From NCBI GenBank assembly GCA_029449245.1, contig JANATF010000006.1, forward strand, positions 806,001 to 870,000: a stretch of 64,000 bases of DNA. The letters are read 5' to 3'. Origin of the DNA: Mortierella alpina. Lineage: Eukaryota; Mortierellomycota; Mortierellomycetes; Mortierellales; Mortierellaceae. The notes beneath the pieces were generated by a model. It had not been told where the DNA came from, ran no database searches, and worked only from the letters and a program-made list of their open reading frames with translations. The stretch's first letter is position 1. The number at the start of each line of letters is the position of its first letter. Shown piece after piece: positions 24,160 through 34,817 of this stretch. Both the position numbers and the translations under genes were made by a program.

Positions 24160-25051
24160 ATGGACACCAAGAAGACCGACCCCGCCCTTGCTCCGTGGGA
24201 CGCGCAGCCACCCACCCAGCCCTTTACGAGACCCTCAAATGATATAAGGAACCAATCGACTCCCTTCAGCCCGCTCCACGAGCACCAGAATTCGGAAATA
24301 GACTCACAGAGCTCTCCCTTTGATTACGGAACAGTGCCTCCTCATGGACCACAAGAGCCTCCCGGCGCTACGGCGCCATTCTTCAGAGACAGACGCAGCG
24401 ACAGTCCTACGTCAAGAAGCATCACCAGAGGCAGCAGCACCTCTGAACACGAACCGCTGATCCCTAACCGTACAGGTAGGCACATGTTTTTTTTATCGAG
24501 GCGTCGCAAATCATATTTTGTTCAATTCATAAAATCCTAATCCCGATTACGTTTGCTCAACTACACAATTGTTTACAGGAGTTGCAAAATATGAGATAAC
24601 TTCCGAAATGGACAACAGCGTATCTTCCGAAATTAGGTGCGATACCGACATCGATGAAAACGAGAATGTTGGCGTAGGCAATGAGGAGATAGATGCGTAT
24701 GCAAAGGAATACGGCGTAGATTTCTGTACACTTGCCAACGAAATCTGTAGGCTCCGAGAAGAGGCTGGCGATATGTCCGATAAACATGCCCGCTGGCGTG
24801 CCGAAGAGAGAGAGCCGGGAATGTATTACAAAGAAATCGAAGAATTTTTGAGAGAGGAAATCGATGGAACGACTGTGACTCGTATTAGTCTTATAACCAG
24901 CGTAGATTGCTATCCTCGTCCTGTTTATTGCGAAAAAGAGTCTGCACCTCCTGAAGGCTCATACGGTAGAAAAGCTGCTAGTCCAACTATACCCAAAGCT
25001 ACTCTCCTTCTTGCTATCCAAATGGCTAAGGAGGGGGTGAAGAAGGAGTAG
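24160..25051 (+). CDS. Chimeric duplicate: N-terminus of the membrane protein fused to a novel acidic exon
   Basis: Two exons, 24160-24475 and 24579-25051, join in phase 1 and give 262 residues. The first 105 residues match copy 1, but an in-frame deletion fuses its exon 1 (DAQ) directly to mid exon 2 (PPTQPF), removing intron 1. The acidic dileucine motif EHEPLI is kept. After the shared intron and its TTTACAG|GA acceptor, the transmembrane exon of copy 1 is replaced by ~157 residues of Glu/Asp-rich sequence with no membrane helix, for example IDAYAKEYGVDF and EIEEFLREEIDGTT. The ending GVKKE then a stop is clean. I do not recognise the new segment. It may be a functioning soluble protein or a decaying chimera; the intact frame favours the former. 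Confidence 0.65.
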
Positions 25052-25117
25052 TCTTACATCTATATACCCAAATGTTCTTTTTTAAAAACTTTTTTCGTAT
25101 CAAGTTAGATACTATTG

Positions 25118-25972
25118 TGCCACCAAGGTGCTTGACGACATGTATTTGCGTGTAGAGACTTTACCGTCTTCGTCTCCATCTCTTCATGTCACCTCGCTCT
25201 TGCGGACAGAAGATGCGGATGAAAGGAAGAAATTGCTGCGTGGACACTGCACCAAGACGGAGATTGAGCTCATCTACCCTAGGGGGGTGTCATATCCGCA
25301 GCTGCTTAAAATTAGCGGTGTTTTAGGCAACATCCACGTCCAGCTCAATAGTCCTACGGCCATTGTGGACCGCATGCACTTAGATGTCACGGACGGCAGT
25401 ATCTTGGTCGATGGAGTGAGCATTCGGGAAAAGGCATCTTTCAGGGTGGCAAGAGGCAAGATTCAAGGGACGATGAGATCCATTGGAGAAATGAACATGG
25501 AAAGTATTGATGGAGATATTGACGTCGTGCTCCATCCCTCGCTGGCATTTGTGCATACCGAGTCCGAAAACTTGAATGTGACGATAAGGAGTCTGGAGGG
25601 CTCTATCAACCTTGTCAATGTAAGACGCGAATGTCCTCTACGCGTATTTTATGTTTCTTTGTCTTTCTCAAGAAAAAAGTACGAGATTATGGCAGGAAGA
25701 CACAAAGATATTAACAAGGACAACTCTTCGCGTAGGCTGAGCGTTACCAGGGCCATTTCTCGCTCAATTCAGGAAACATGCAATCGGCGACCTTTCTTGG
25801 CTCCAGTGCTTATCCAGATGTGGTCAAGTACTCGGTGCACTCTGAGAGTCGATCAGAGGGGTGGATTACAGAGGACGGAAAGAAACCAGCAATGGCGCTT
25901 CCTAGACTTTCCGCCAGTGCAGATGCTGGGTCTACGGTAGTGCTCATAGAAGACATAAGTCTTCAGGCTTGA
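25118..25972 (+). pseudogene. Orphaned extracytosolic half of the duplicated membrane protein
   Basis: This is homologous to exon 5 (from TKVLDDM on) and exon 6 of copy 1, with intron 5 (25620-25750) intact and nearly identical. No stop or frameshift is present: from the ATG at 25140 the exons 25140-25619 and 25751-25972 would encode 233 residues. It has lost the signal/anchor and the first part of exon 5, and lies 3' of the chimeric gene's stop codon. It is either a truncated pseudogene or a small cytosolic derivative. Near-identity with copy 1, introns included, points to recent duplication or gene conversion. Confidence 0.6.
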
Positions 25973-26514
25973 TTTGCCTTAGGCTGGCGCTGTGTTGCCA
26001 TGTATCCAAGATGCTTGCATAAAATTATTTATTGAATGAATACATTTTTCCAAGGCTCTCTCTCTCTCTCTCTCTCTTATAGCCATCTTGAAATCTGTAA
26101 CCTTAGCTTGAAAGGCGACCTTGCTGATGAAAACCAATCTGGCTGATCATTCCATCCGCTGGCATGTTGATGAGCATAGTGACCATACCAATCGTGCCTG
26201 GGTGTTAAGGCGGATGCGTAGTGTCTAAATTGCGGGTGGAGACTTCCCATCAATAGAGACCCAGCCAAGGTAGTGCCACCTTGCGTGGGGAGACGTGTAA
26301 TTTTGACACCCTCAGATTTTATTGCGTACTACTTGACGCACTCAAGTTGAAGATTCGAAAAAGGCAGGGATTTAAACAGGCACTGAGGGTGTGTGGAATG
26401 GAACCAAAGACTATATACACGCTAGACTGGTCGAGAACTGAACGGGTCTCCATAACGGTTGTTGATCCCATAACAGCCTCGGACTCCGCGCTTGGGCCAG
26501 GGGTGAGGCACATT
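25973..26514. other. 3' flank between the duplication and the secreted Cys-rich gene
   Basis: Contains the end of duplicate copy 2 and the CT repeat. No gene is seen. Confidence 0.6.
26056..26077. repeat. (CT)n microsatellite
   Basis: Eleven consecutive CT dinucleotides just past the right end of duplicate copy 2. Confidence 0.95.
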
Positions 26515-27447
26515 TCAGAGCTCAACCTCCTCAAAATCACGACGGTATCTGCGGCGATCGTCAACACACTGACGAAGGTTCTTGTCGCACATCAGGTCCC
26601 TGCTGCACTGAGAATCATGAGTGCAATACTGACCAAAGTTGGAGCGAGAGCCGCCGAGGTCACGGCGGATGCGGTGGTCAAAATCGCGGTGGTTTCGGCT
26701 GCGGTCGATATCTTGGCGGTATTTGTGGCTCACGTTACGACGGTATCGAGGGTCGGGAAGGCACTCGCGCAAGTGTTGATCGCAGGTGAGGCCATTGCAG
26801 CATTGACCTGCGACGCAAGCTTGCTGGAAGAGCCGGCACGATTTACCTCTAGCGCCTCGACGGAGATTCTCATCCATCCAGTCGTCGCTGTCCTGATCGT
26901 CATCGTAATCATCCATAAAGTTGCGACGGTGGCGACGGCCCTCCATACGGTCCATTCGGCTCCTGACACATTTGCCTCTCATCGGGTCCCAGAAGAGACC
27001 CTGCCGGCACCTGTCATCTCGGTCACGACGACGAAGCCCGTTACGGAGACGTCCATACTCGTCGAAAACGTCACCTTCGGTCCAAGGAGTGAACTCTTCA
27101 TCGTCCTCTTTCACCTCGTCAAACGGTCTGCGGTGGCGGCGGCGGTGGCGGCTCTCAGCGTCCTCCCTACGAACACACACGCCTCTCGACTGGTCGCAGG
27201 TGAGGCTGGGGCAGCATTCACTTTGGTCAACGCATTGATCTCGGAGGTTCAGGCAATTGCCGGGCTTGAGGGGTGAAGCGAACTCAGGAGTTGCCATCAC
27301 AACAGTGGCTAAGATATCAAATTAGAGAACGAGGCGGGGCATTACTATCAACCATAACTCTAGAGCAGAGCCATAAGGGATTAAATTTCAGAATATGGTT
27401 ACTTTACCGGCACTGAGGAGAGCAACGACGGTCTTGATAAAAAGCAT
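26515..27447 (-). CDS. Secreted precursor with cystine-knot-like Cys modules separated by dibasic sites
   Basis: Two exons, 27447-27408 and 27308-26515, join in phase 1 and give 277 residues. Residues 1-19 are a signal peptide (MLFIKTVVALLSA...VMA). Module 1 (from C32) has the spacing C-x6-C-x5-CC-x4-C-x6-C; a later module has C-x6-C-x4-CC-x4-C-x6-C. Both fit the inhibitor-cystine-knot (knottin) pattern. Two smaller modules carry two and four Cys. The linkers are full of RR, RRR and KR steps, typical Kex2 cleavage sites, together with acidic runs (DDYDDDQDSDD). This suggests a precursor cut in the Golgi into several small disulfide-rich peptides. Their activity is unknown; the motif occurs in defence, signalling and inhibitor peptides alike. 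It starts a 1.7-kb divergent spacer shared with the SNF5 gene. Confidence 0.75.
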
Positions 27448-29177
27448 GACTGGCACAGAAGAGTAGAGGTTTTTGATGTGTGGTGGGCAGACAAGATCTC
27501 TGGATAAGTGTTTTCAAGTGATGGTGAGAGAAAGAGGCGACAAGCAAGCCTTTTATGTGATTTCGAAACGAGACCTCTATCCACCAGCGCTCATTATTGC
27601 CAGCGGCTTTGAGAAACTTAGCGATGAACATTGCGCCCTATACACATCCTTTACTGCACGCATGAACGCGTCAATCTGAATAGCTGAGGCGTCCAAGTTT
27701 GAAACTCGTTTCTCCCGCGCGAGTCAGTCCTGCTTCGCATCCGTAGCTTCGATTGCTGAGGAACAGGTCGTTTTGGTGTTTCTTGTAGACTATCTTCAAG
27801 GTGGACAGGCCATTTTGTTACCTGGTGTTACAAACAATATGATACGGCGAAGCGTGTCATCAATAATGAGGACTGAAGTTGTGGGGGGTAAGACTGGCGC
27901 TTTCTCTATGACGAGCAAGAGCCTGGGAAAAGCCCTTCCGAGGGACACAATAACAAATAATGGGTTCAAGCCGTTACTATCCAGCAACTGCATCGCCTTG
28001 TTCGGTTCATAGAAACTACCATGCATATGCCCCATTGGTCTCTTGCATTTCAAAATCGAAACATTACCGCCTCAAGAGGTTTTACCGTCCATGTTGGCGC
28101 AAATTGACGTGAGCTGGCATCATGTTGGGATCTTGAAAGTCTAGGTATTTAGCAATGATCGGGGATCGTCGTGAGAAAATGTTGAGATAGGCTTAGTAAG
28201 GGAAAATTCGATGGTGCGGTGCGCGTTGTTCCGGACGTGCACCAAAAACTGTGCCTGTTCACCAACAGGACGATCCGAATGAAAATCGAAAAATAAGAAT
28301 GAACGAAGTGACCGAAACCACCTATGCTGAATTAAGGATGCTGGCGGCAGTGAGCATTGTTCTTGACCGCGAAACCCATAGCCATGCTTGCATTAAAGCA
28401 ACTTGCAAGAAACTTTGTGGGTCCGTCAGTGGCCTATGCTTCAAAGTATTCCCACACTGCTGGCTTTAGCGTTTCTATGCACCTATGCGAGTCAGCGTTC
28501 TTGGGTCTGACGCCCGTTTGTTCTTCAACGATAACTGACATTGCTAGAAGCGAGCTGTTAATAAGGAACGCTCTAAGAGAAAGCAACACATTTTAGCATT
28601 GACCTATCTTTGAATACTGCTCCGGTGGGTCTCATTGCTGTACGGCATGAATTTGCACTATAGCGCGTCATCCTGGTACCACTGGAGCCGTTGACGGAAC
28701 CAAGTGCACAGGGAGAGCGACTTCTTAGCCTTCAGAGCATAGGCACGACGCGCAACACAATATACGGTAGCTAGTTCTAAGCACACCTGTGAGAAACAGG
28801 CGACTCGCGAGCACTTCAGACACTTTGCTTGCGGTGCCTTTGCGGCTGAATTGTGGCGCGAACGTAGGCCATTAGATTGGGTCTTTGATCTTGGGATGAG
28901 AGCACTCAGCGCGAAGGGAAGAAATCGCCATCGCGCGTACTGCGCTGCGAACCCCGATCACCCTTCTCGAAAAAAAAAGGTATCCAATTCAAATCTGCAT
29001 CTCTCGACCAGCCTGATCCAGCAAACACCACGCACGCCCACGGCAGCCTCAGCGACAGGATCTACAGAACACATCGCTCGTCGCACGCGATCACCTTTTC
29101 ATCCCTCCACAGGACATCTGATTCCACGCCCCTTTTTTTCTTCTTCTGCTTCTGGGACAACAAACAGCGTCTTGACA
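27448..29177. other. Long divergent intergenic region, no gene seen
   Basis: 1.7 kb between the secreted Cys-rich gene (minus) and the SNF5-GATA gene (plus). ORFs are under 90 codons with no splice pattern or family match. The ORF that enters the SNF5 gene from 28851 lacks an ATG before 29178. Confidence 0.55.
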
Positions 29178-31312
29178 ATGGCAAACGCATGGGTCAATCA
29201 CACCGCCGCAACCATGGTCCGACCTGGCAGCTACGCACCACCCCCACCATCGCCTAATCGTGGATCACCTTCTCCCTCCAACCACTTCACCCGCGGATCC
29301 AGTCGCCAGCAGCAGCAGCAGCAAGTGCCACATCCGCAGTCAATCCAGCCCCAGCAGCACACATTCAAGGCGTACCAGCCTGTAGCCCCACAACAGCAAC
29401 GGCTGCAGCAGCCGCATTACCAGCAACCAATGGCATCTCAACCACGCCTCATCAGTCCTCCCGCATCAGCCGGCTCACCTTATGGCGGCAGTCACTTCAA
29501 CAACAGTCCACATGCAGCAGCGGCAGGATCCAGAATGGCGGGTGCCTTGGGCACATTCAGTACCTATGCTTCTAGGATACGGGAGGCCAACAGCGCGCTG
29601 ATCCTGCCACCAGCTCTTGGACGACGGGCCAAGCGTGCGGTGGTGTCGATGGCAGAGAGCGATGAGGACGACTGGGACTTTGAGGACTCGCCCCGGAACA
29701 CACCCACGAGGCATCAGAAGCAGATGGCGTTGTTGGAGAAGGAAAGGCTAGAGAAGGAGAAGAAGGCATGGAACCGTCGTCCAAGAAAGACCCGTCATTC
29801 TTTCCAGTAAGCAAAAATAACCCCTCTATCTTCTACTCTCTTCGTACACACGCTCTCTCTCAATGCGCATGCAGTGTAACAGTGTAACGTGGGGGGGGGG
29901 GGGGTGTTAGACATTCTATTAGCTTGAGCTAACTACGTCCGTGCGCACAATATTTATCATTCCTTCTCATTTTTTTGTATCGACCTGTATAGCTCACAAA
30001 AGGATCTGGAGGCTGTAGCAGATCAGGATGCGATTTTGGTGCCTATTCGACTGGACATTGACACGGACGATTACCGACTCCGGGACACCTTCACCTGGAA
30101 CGTGAACGAACAGCTGTTGGCGCCAGAGACATTTGCAGAGATTTTGTGTGATGATTTGGACTTGAGTCCCGCCAAGTTTGTCCCCGAGATTGCACAGTCG
30201 ATCCGGAACCAGATTGCAGAATTCGAGCCCGTCGCAGAGGTCCAGGTCCCGAACGAGGGATCGAGAGTTGTGATTCAGGTAAGCAAAAAATGGCAGAAAA
30301 GGAACAGCAACGATTTTGCTGGATCCATGATGCTGTTCTCGTCTCTGGTTCTTCTTCTACATTTTCGTTACCAGTGCCATCATTAACAACGACAATTTTC
30401 TTTGTTACGATTATAGCTCGACTTGCACGTAGGAGGAATCAACTTGAGAGATCGTTTCGAGTGGGATGTGGGTTCGGACTTGACACCCGAAGAGTTTTCA
30501 AGACAGCTGGCGGCAGATTTGGGCATCGGTGGAGAATTCGTCTCCATGATTGCACATGAGATTCACGAGCAACTGTATCGTTTCAAGCAGGATAGACTGC
30601 TGGATCGTGGCTTTGAACCAGAGCCATTGTTCTCCGGATTCCGACCGACTCTGGAAGGCGAAGAATGGTGCCCTGCCCTCGAAACGCTGAACGCAGAAGA
30701 GTACGAAAAGATTCTAGAAGACAGGGAAAGAAGTATTCGGTAAGTGGATCACCAGGGGGGCCAAAAGGCAGTTTGCCTGCACGCATGGACCACCAAAAAA
30801 AATTGGAACCAAAGGCTCTAACATTACTTTCATGTCTTTTGATGATCACGTCCTTTGATGACCCCTGGAAAAAATCAAATATTATTAGACGCAACCGAAG
30901 AGCAACTTCAGCCTATGTTAAGCGCCGCGGTGTGTCCAGCTACAACGTCCCAGGGTATGCGAGCAAGATTGCGAGACGTGGTCGACCCAGCAGCAGACAT
31001 CCGGGAATGAGTATGGAGGGTTATGGAGGATGGCAATGCCAGCAATGTGGACTTGGAGCCCACTCGACCGTCATGCTACGCTCAGGACCTGGAGGCGATA
31101 AATCGCTGTGCAACACTTGCGGACTCTATTGGGCTGTCCATGGATCGGTGCCCGTGGAAAGGAAAGATCTCTTCCGGTTCGGCGTCGAGGACGAAACCGT
31201 GAATGCCACACCTGCCACCACCACCATTGCTACACCGCTTACGGAGGCTTCAACTCCTGCAGCCTCTATGGTAGCCGTATCCTCGCCCGCCTCGACACAG
31301 AGCGCAGTATAA
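29178..31312 (+). CDS. SNF5/SFH1-type chromatin remodelling subunit with a C-terminal GATA zinc finger
   Basis: Four exons, 29178-29806, 29993-30278, 30417-30739 and 30889-31312, give 553 residues. The start is the ATG of MANAW; the upstream frame has none. Residues 1-200 are Gln/Pro/Ser-rich. The two SNF5 repeats follow: LVPIRLDIDTDDYRLRDTF (~225-300) and its paralogous half LHVGGINLRDRFEWD (~307-365), the signature of SNF5/INI1/Sfh1. The C-terminal region carries a GATA-type finger C463-x2-C-x20-C487-x2-C490 with the LCNTCGLYW core. The protein should be a core subunit of a SWI/SNF or RSC complex in the nucleus, with the finger giving extra DNA contact. Fungal SNF5 proteins with such fingers are known outside yeasts. 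Confidence 0.9.
29891..29904. repeat. Poly-G run (14) in an intron
   Basis: Fourteen G residues inside intron 1 of the SNF5-GATA gene. Confidence 0.9.
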
Positions 31313-31479
31313 TAGGCGTGAAAGTAGAACAAGAGGTGTAGTTTCAGTCGTAAGGGCATAAAATCAATAGAAGTTCCTAGTATCATGGGCCATTTTTTTT
31401 ATATTCGAATGACCGTGCAAACACTAAGCTGAATAGGCGTGAGCGCCGATGACCAATCCACGGGTGGAGCATAGTGTTC

Positions 31480-34400
31480 TCAGAGTCCCTCCTTCAACCC
31501 CACAGCCTGCACATCCTTGCTCCTCGAGCCTCGCTTGGATCCCTGACTACCACCGTGGCTGTTTGCGCCGCCTCCTTTTTTGGTCGACACGCCCTCATCA
31601 ACATTCTTAGTCTTGGCAAGAAGAATTTTGTGTGTCTTGGCTAGAACAGGATACATGGACTGTTGTTGCTGCTGCTGCTGGTGATGCCGTTGCTTTGGCT
31701 GAACTTTGTGGCTCACTGCTATGACGGAACCACCGGCGTTGGTTCGGGATTGGTCCAGCTGGTCATTGTGCCTCTTCTGTTCCTGCAACTGTTTGATCAA
31801 ATCGGTCTGGATGACGCGCCGCGTTGGCTTTGTCGTCAGCGGGGGTGGGGCATCCAAGGAAACGGAAGCGCGCTCGGTTGCATTCTCTGGCTGTTTCTGC
31901 TCCTTCTTTGCACTATGCTGCTTTGCTGCCTGCAAAGTCGAGGGTGCCTGAGATCCACGATCCGCAGTCGCACTGGAAGATGAAGCCTCCTGACGCTGAG
32001 CTATAGATGCTGAGGGAACGGCACTATTGTGCGGCGCATGCAAAGTTCGGGCAACAGACCTCCTAAGCCTTCGCTTCCTCGACTTTGAGAGTCCATCCGC
32101 ATCATGATCATCCTCATCAGGCTGCTCACCGTCTTCCTCCACTTCTTCTTGACCCTTCTTGTCCGCGGGTTGAGGTTCCGGAGCTGTGGTGAGAGGAGGA
32201 CTCGCCACTGCTGGCAAGGACGCGGTTTGCAACTCTACTGGTCCGGATTTCAGTGTGGACGTTTCCTGCTGTGGAGCCGGCGCGGTAGATTTTGATGTTT
32301 CGGCAGCAGCTGGCTTCGACAATAGGTCCCTCTTCCTTTCATGCTTGCGTTCCGTCTTTTTTTCTCTTGATCGATGCGAATCGGATGCAGCTCCAGGTCC
32401 CTGACGCCGGGTGGAAGTTTGAGGTTGCTCCTGTTGACCGCCTTCATACTCCGAGATAGGCTCGAACGCTCTCTGAAACTCTCCATGACTGAGAGTCAGG
32501 TATATGGACTCAAAGATCTTCCAGACCCGGGTCAAGTTCCGCGCCGTACACGACCCAGCGACATTACGATCATGCATGAAGGGGTCCATGACAATCAACT
32601 TCTTTTCGCCCTTCCCCTTTTGTGGCAGTTGTCGCAAAGCCTTGTTATTCCCGCTTTCGGCCATCTTTCTGAGCTTGGAAAAGTCGTCTCTGACCCTGAC
32701 GCCTCCGCCCAGTCGAACGTTGACTTCCATGGTCTGATAATCGTAATAGCGCGTATAGAATTCGAAAAATTCGATCAACAGCTGGCCGACAGACTTGGTG
32801 TTGGGAGTGCCAAAGCCCCGGTACCGAGTATAGTCGCGGTCAAACGTGCAGTCGATGAGATCCTTGCCCCCTTTACCCTCGTGATCCATCTGGACCTGCA
32901 AGGATGTCATACGTTCCTGAGGTTGTGCTTGCAGTGCGGGGAGAACGGGCGGGTCCTAAGCAGAAGGCGTGGCAAAGTACTATTAGCTTTGCAGTCAGGT
33001 AAAATTCCGGCGAAGCATTAAGGTAGAATGATATACCAGGTGACGTACCTGAGCCTGAAGAAATCCAATGGCCATCATAACGTAAGCGTAGCTGCTCAAC
33101 CATGCCTGGCTCGAATCATTGATCTTGTGTTTCTTGACAATCGACTTTAGATTGTAGATGAAAGGCCTCACGCGGTCGTCGATAAGAGTATAGCATCGTA
33201 TCAGCTCACTGTTGTGTATTCCCAGCACATGGTTGGCGTTGACGTCGCAGTTGATCTTCGTCTGGGGGTCGACAAACTTCACAATCGGAACCCTTGCGTG
33301 AGCGATGGGTTGAATTTGGATCATGCCGCCTCGCCGCAAAACTTGCGCCAAGGAGCGCATATCATTATACTGCGCAGTCTTCTGAAAGTAGTCCGACGTG
33401 ATGCATAGATCGGCGTCACTGGATTCTGATCCTAAACCACTTGCGTATGACCTGTGATTCAATGACTCAATGGTTAGAACACTTTGGGTGGATCTTCATT
33501 AAACGTTTCGTTGTTACTCATTTGCCACTTGCCCAAAGACCTCAAGTCGTAAACCAGCTCCAGGGTAGGCGGAATTGAGAAGTGACTGGAGTCTTCGCAC
33601 CAATCGTGATCGCTTGCTCATATAATCTGGACTTGGGACCAAAACCTAATGTGCAATCGTTGCGGATCAAATGTTAGGTCGCCTGTATAACCTTACCAAC
33701 CCAGCCTTATACATGGTGCAATACGCATGCTTACCCCATAGTGTGCTGTCACCGCAGCGCTGATCTTTTCGTAGCACTCCACAGTGGGTTGAACGACGGG
33801 AAGTTCAAAAGCTCCCTGCAATCCATATGTTGTCTTTTCAGTTTCCTTGATCTGGAGTCCTTTCAGTTGCTGCGAGATGATCTCCATGTGGTCGACGCTT
33901 GAAGCTAGCTTGCTCTTCCTCAATGCCGTGGCAGCAATTCCAGCTGCCTTTTGCTCACTGATAGTTGCACCCCGAGCCTTAATAAATCTCGACCCATAGC
34001 GATAGATCGATTCTTTTTCAACACGATCCAAATCAGCAGGTGCGATGCTACGGTGCCACAGATCGCGACGCAGGGTATATACGATCCTCGCAATCATGTC
34101 GTGATAAGACGTGTCGCTCTCCGCATAGCGCCCATCGAAGGCACGGAAGGAGGACTGAGTTTCCAACGTAGGAATGTCGAAACCATCGTGGTCGGATAGA
34201 TCGCCAGGCAGGAGTACAATCATGGGTCCTTGGCCTGCCTCCTGCTTGCTGCCACGTGTTGGTCGAGGTAGAAAAATCCCGCCGCAGGCTTTGTTGCTGA
34301 CTACATAGTCGCGTACATTAGGTTCGAGAGCTAGTCCAGCCTCTGCGAGCTGTGAACTAAGAGCAGCACTCGGTGCGTGGTTGGGGTGGCCCTCACAGTA

Positions 34401-34817
34401 GGCTTCGCACGTTTTGTTGGCCATGTCGAACGCCTTCGCGAGCTCCTTGAACTCTATGTGGACCGATCCACGAACGGCCCTGGAACTGGTGGATCGCGAG
34501 GACGACGCCTTTTCAAAGAGGATGGTTTCAAACAGAGTCTCGACAAAGCTACACGGGCGATCGGTGTGTGTGTTCCGGGGGCTGGCGCTAGGTGCTGCGC
34601 TGCCCTCGGTGTTCTTGGGCTATCAGGGACATGAGTGCGTGCGTGAGTGAGTGAGAGTGAGGCGTGTATGGGCAAGGCGCGGGGTTGGTGGCACCATTGG
34701 GTGATTGATGTCTGCCCTGGGCGAGAAAGACATGCATGCGGTTGCATGGGAGTGCCCGCAGACACCGACACCGACACAGAAGACACATACCTCGGACGGA
34801 CCTGTGCGGGTGTCCAT
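31480..34817 (-). CDS. Cid1-type non-canonical poly(A)/terminal uridylyl transferase, long form
   Basis: Exons are 34817-34791, 34619-33735, 33645-33533, 33451-33049 and 32955-31480; phases agree and give 967 residues. The tiny first exon encodes MDTRTGPSE and ends in a strong donor GAG|GTATGT. The catalytic DxD pair is D354/D356 and the third carboxylate D411; PAP-associated motifs follow (QLLIEFFEFYTRYYDY, VMDPFMHDRNVAGSC). It is a diverged paralogue of the gene at 15.4-17.9 kb: the 113-nt exon before the catalytic motif and its intron phases are the same in both. Two differences stand out. The intron after that exon has a GC donor (TTTGG|GCAAGT). A basic/Gln/Ser-rich tail of ~300 residues is added at the C-terminus, likely for RNA or protein binding. 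Confidence 0.85.

Larger units (their letters stand above)
23812..26049 (+). repeat. Tandem duplication, copy 2 (~2.2 kb, rearranged)
   Basis: Matches copy 1 at the leader, exon 1/2 coding parts, intron 2, exon 5 from 25118 on, intron 5, exon 6 and the 3' flank. It lacks the equivalent of 21476-21903. About 540 bp from 24580 to 25117 are unrelated to copy 1. Confidence 0.88.

Noticed and set aside
26281-27276. A 331-codon open frame on the plus strand, antisense to the secreted Cys-rich gene
   Set aside because: The opposite strand has a signal peptide, proper splice sites and Cys modules. The plus-strand frame is Val/Ala-rich, as expected of the antisense of Arg/Asp-rich codons.
27961-27985. 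B-box-like sequence GGTTCAAGCC, possible tRNA
   Set aside because: No matching acceptor stem, anticodon arm or A box is present at the right distance.
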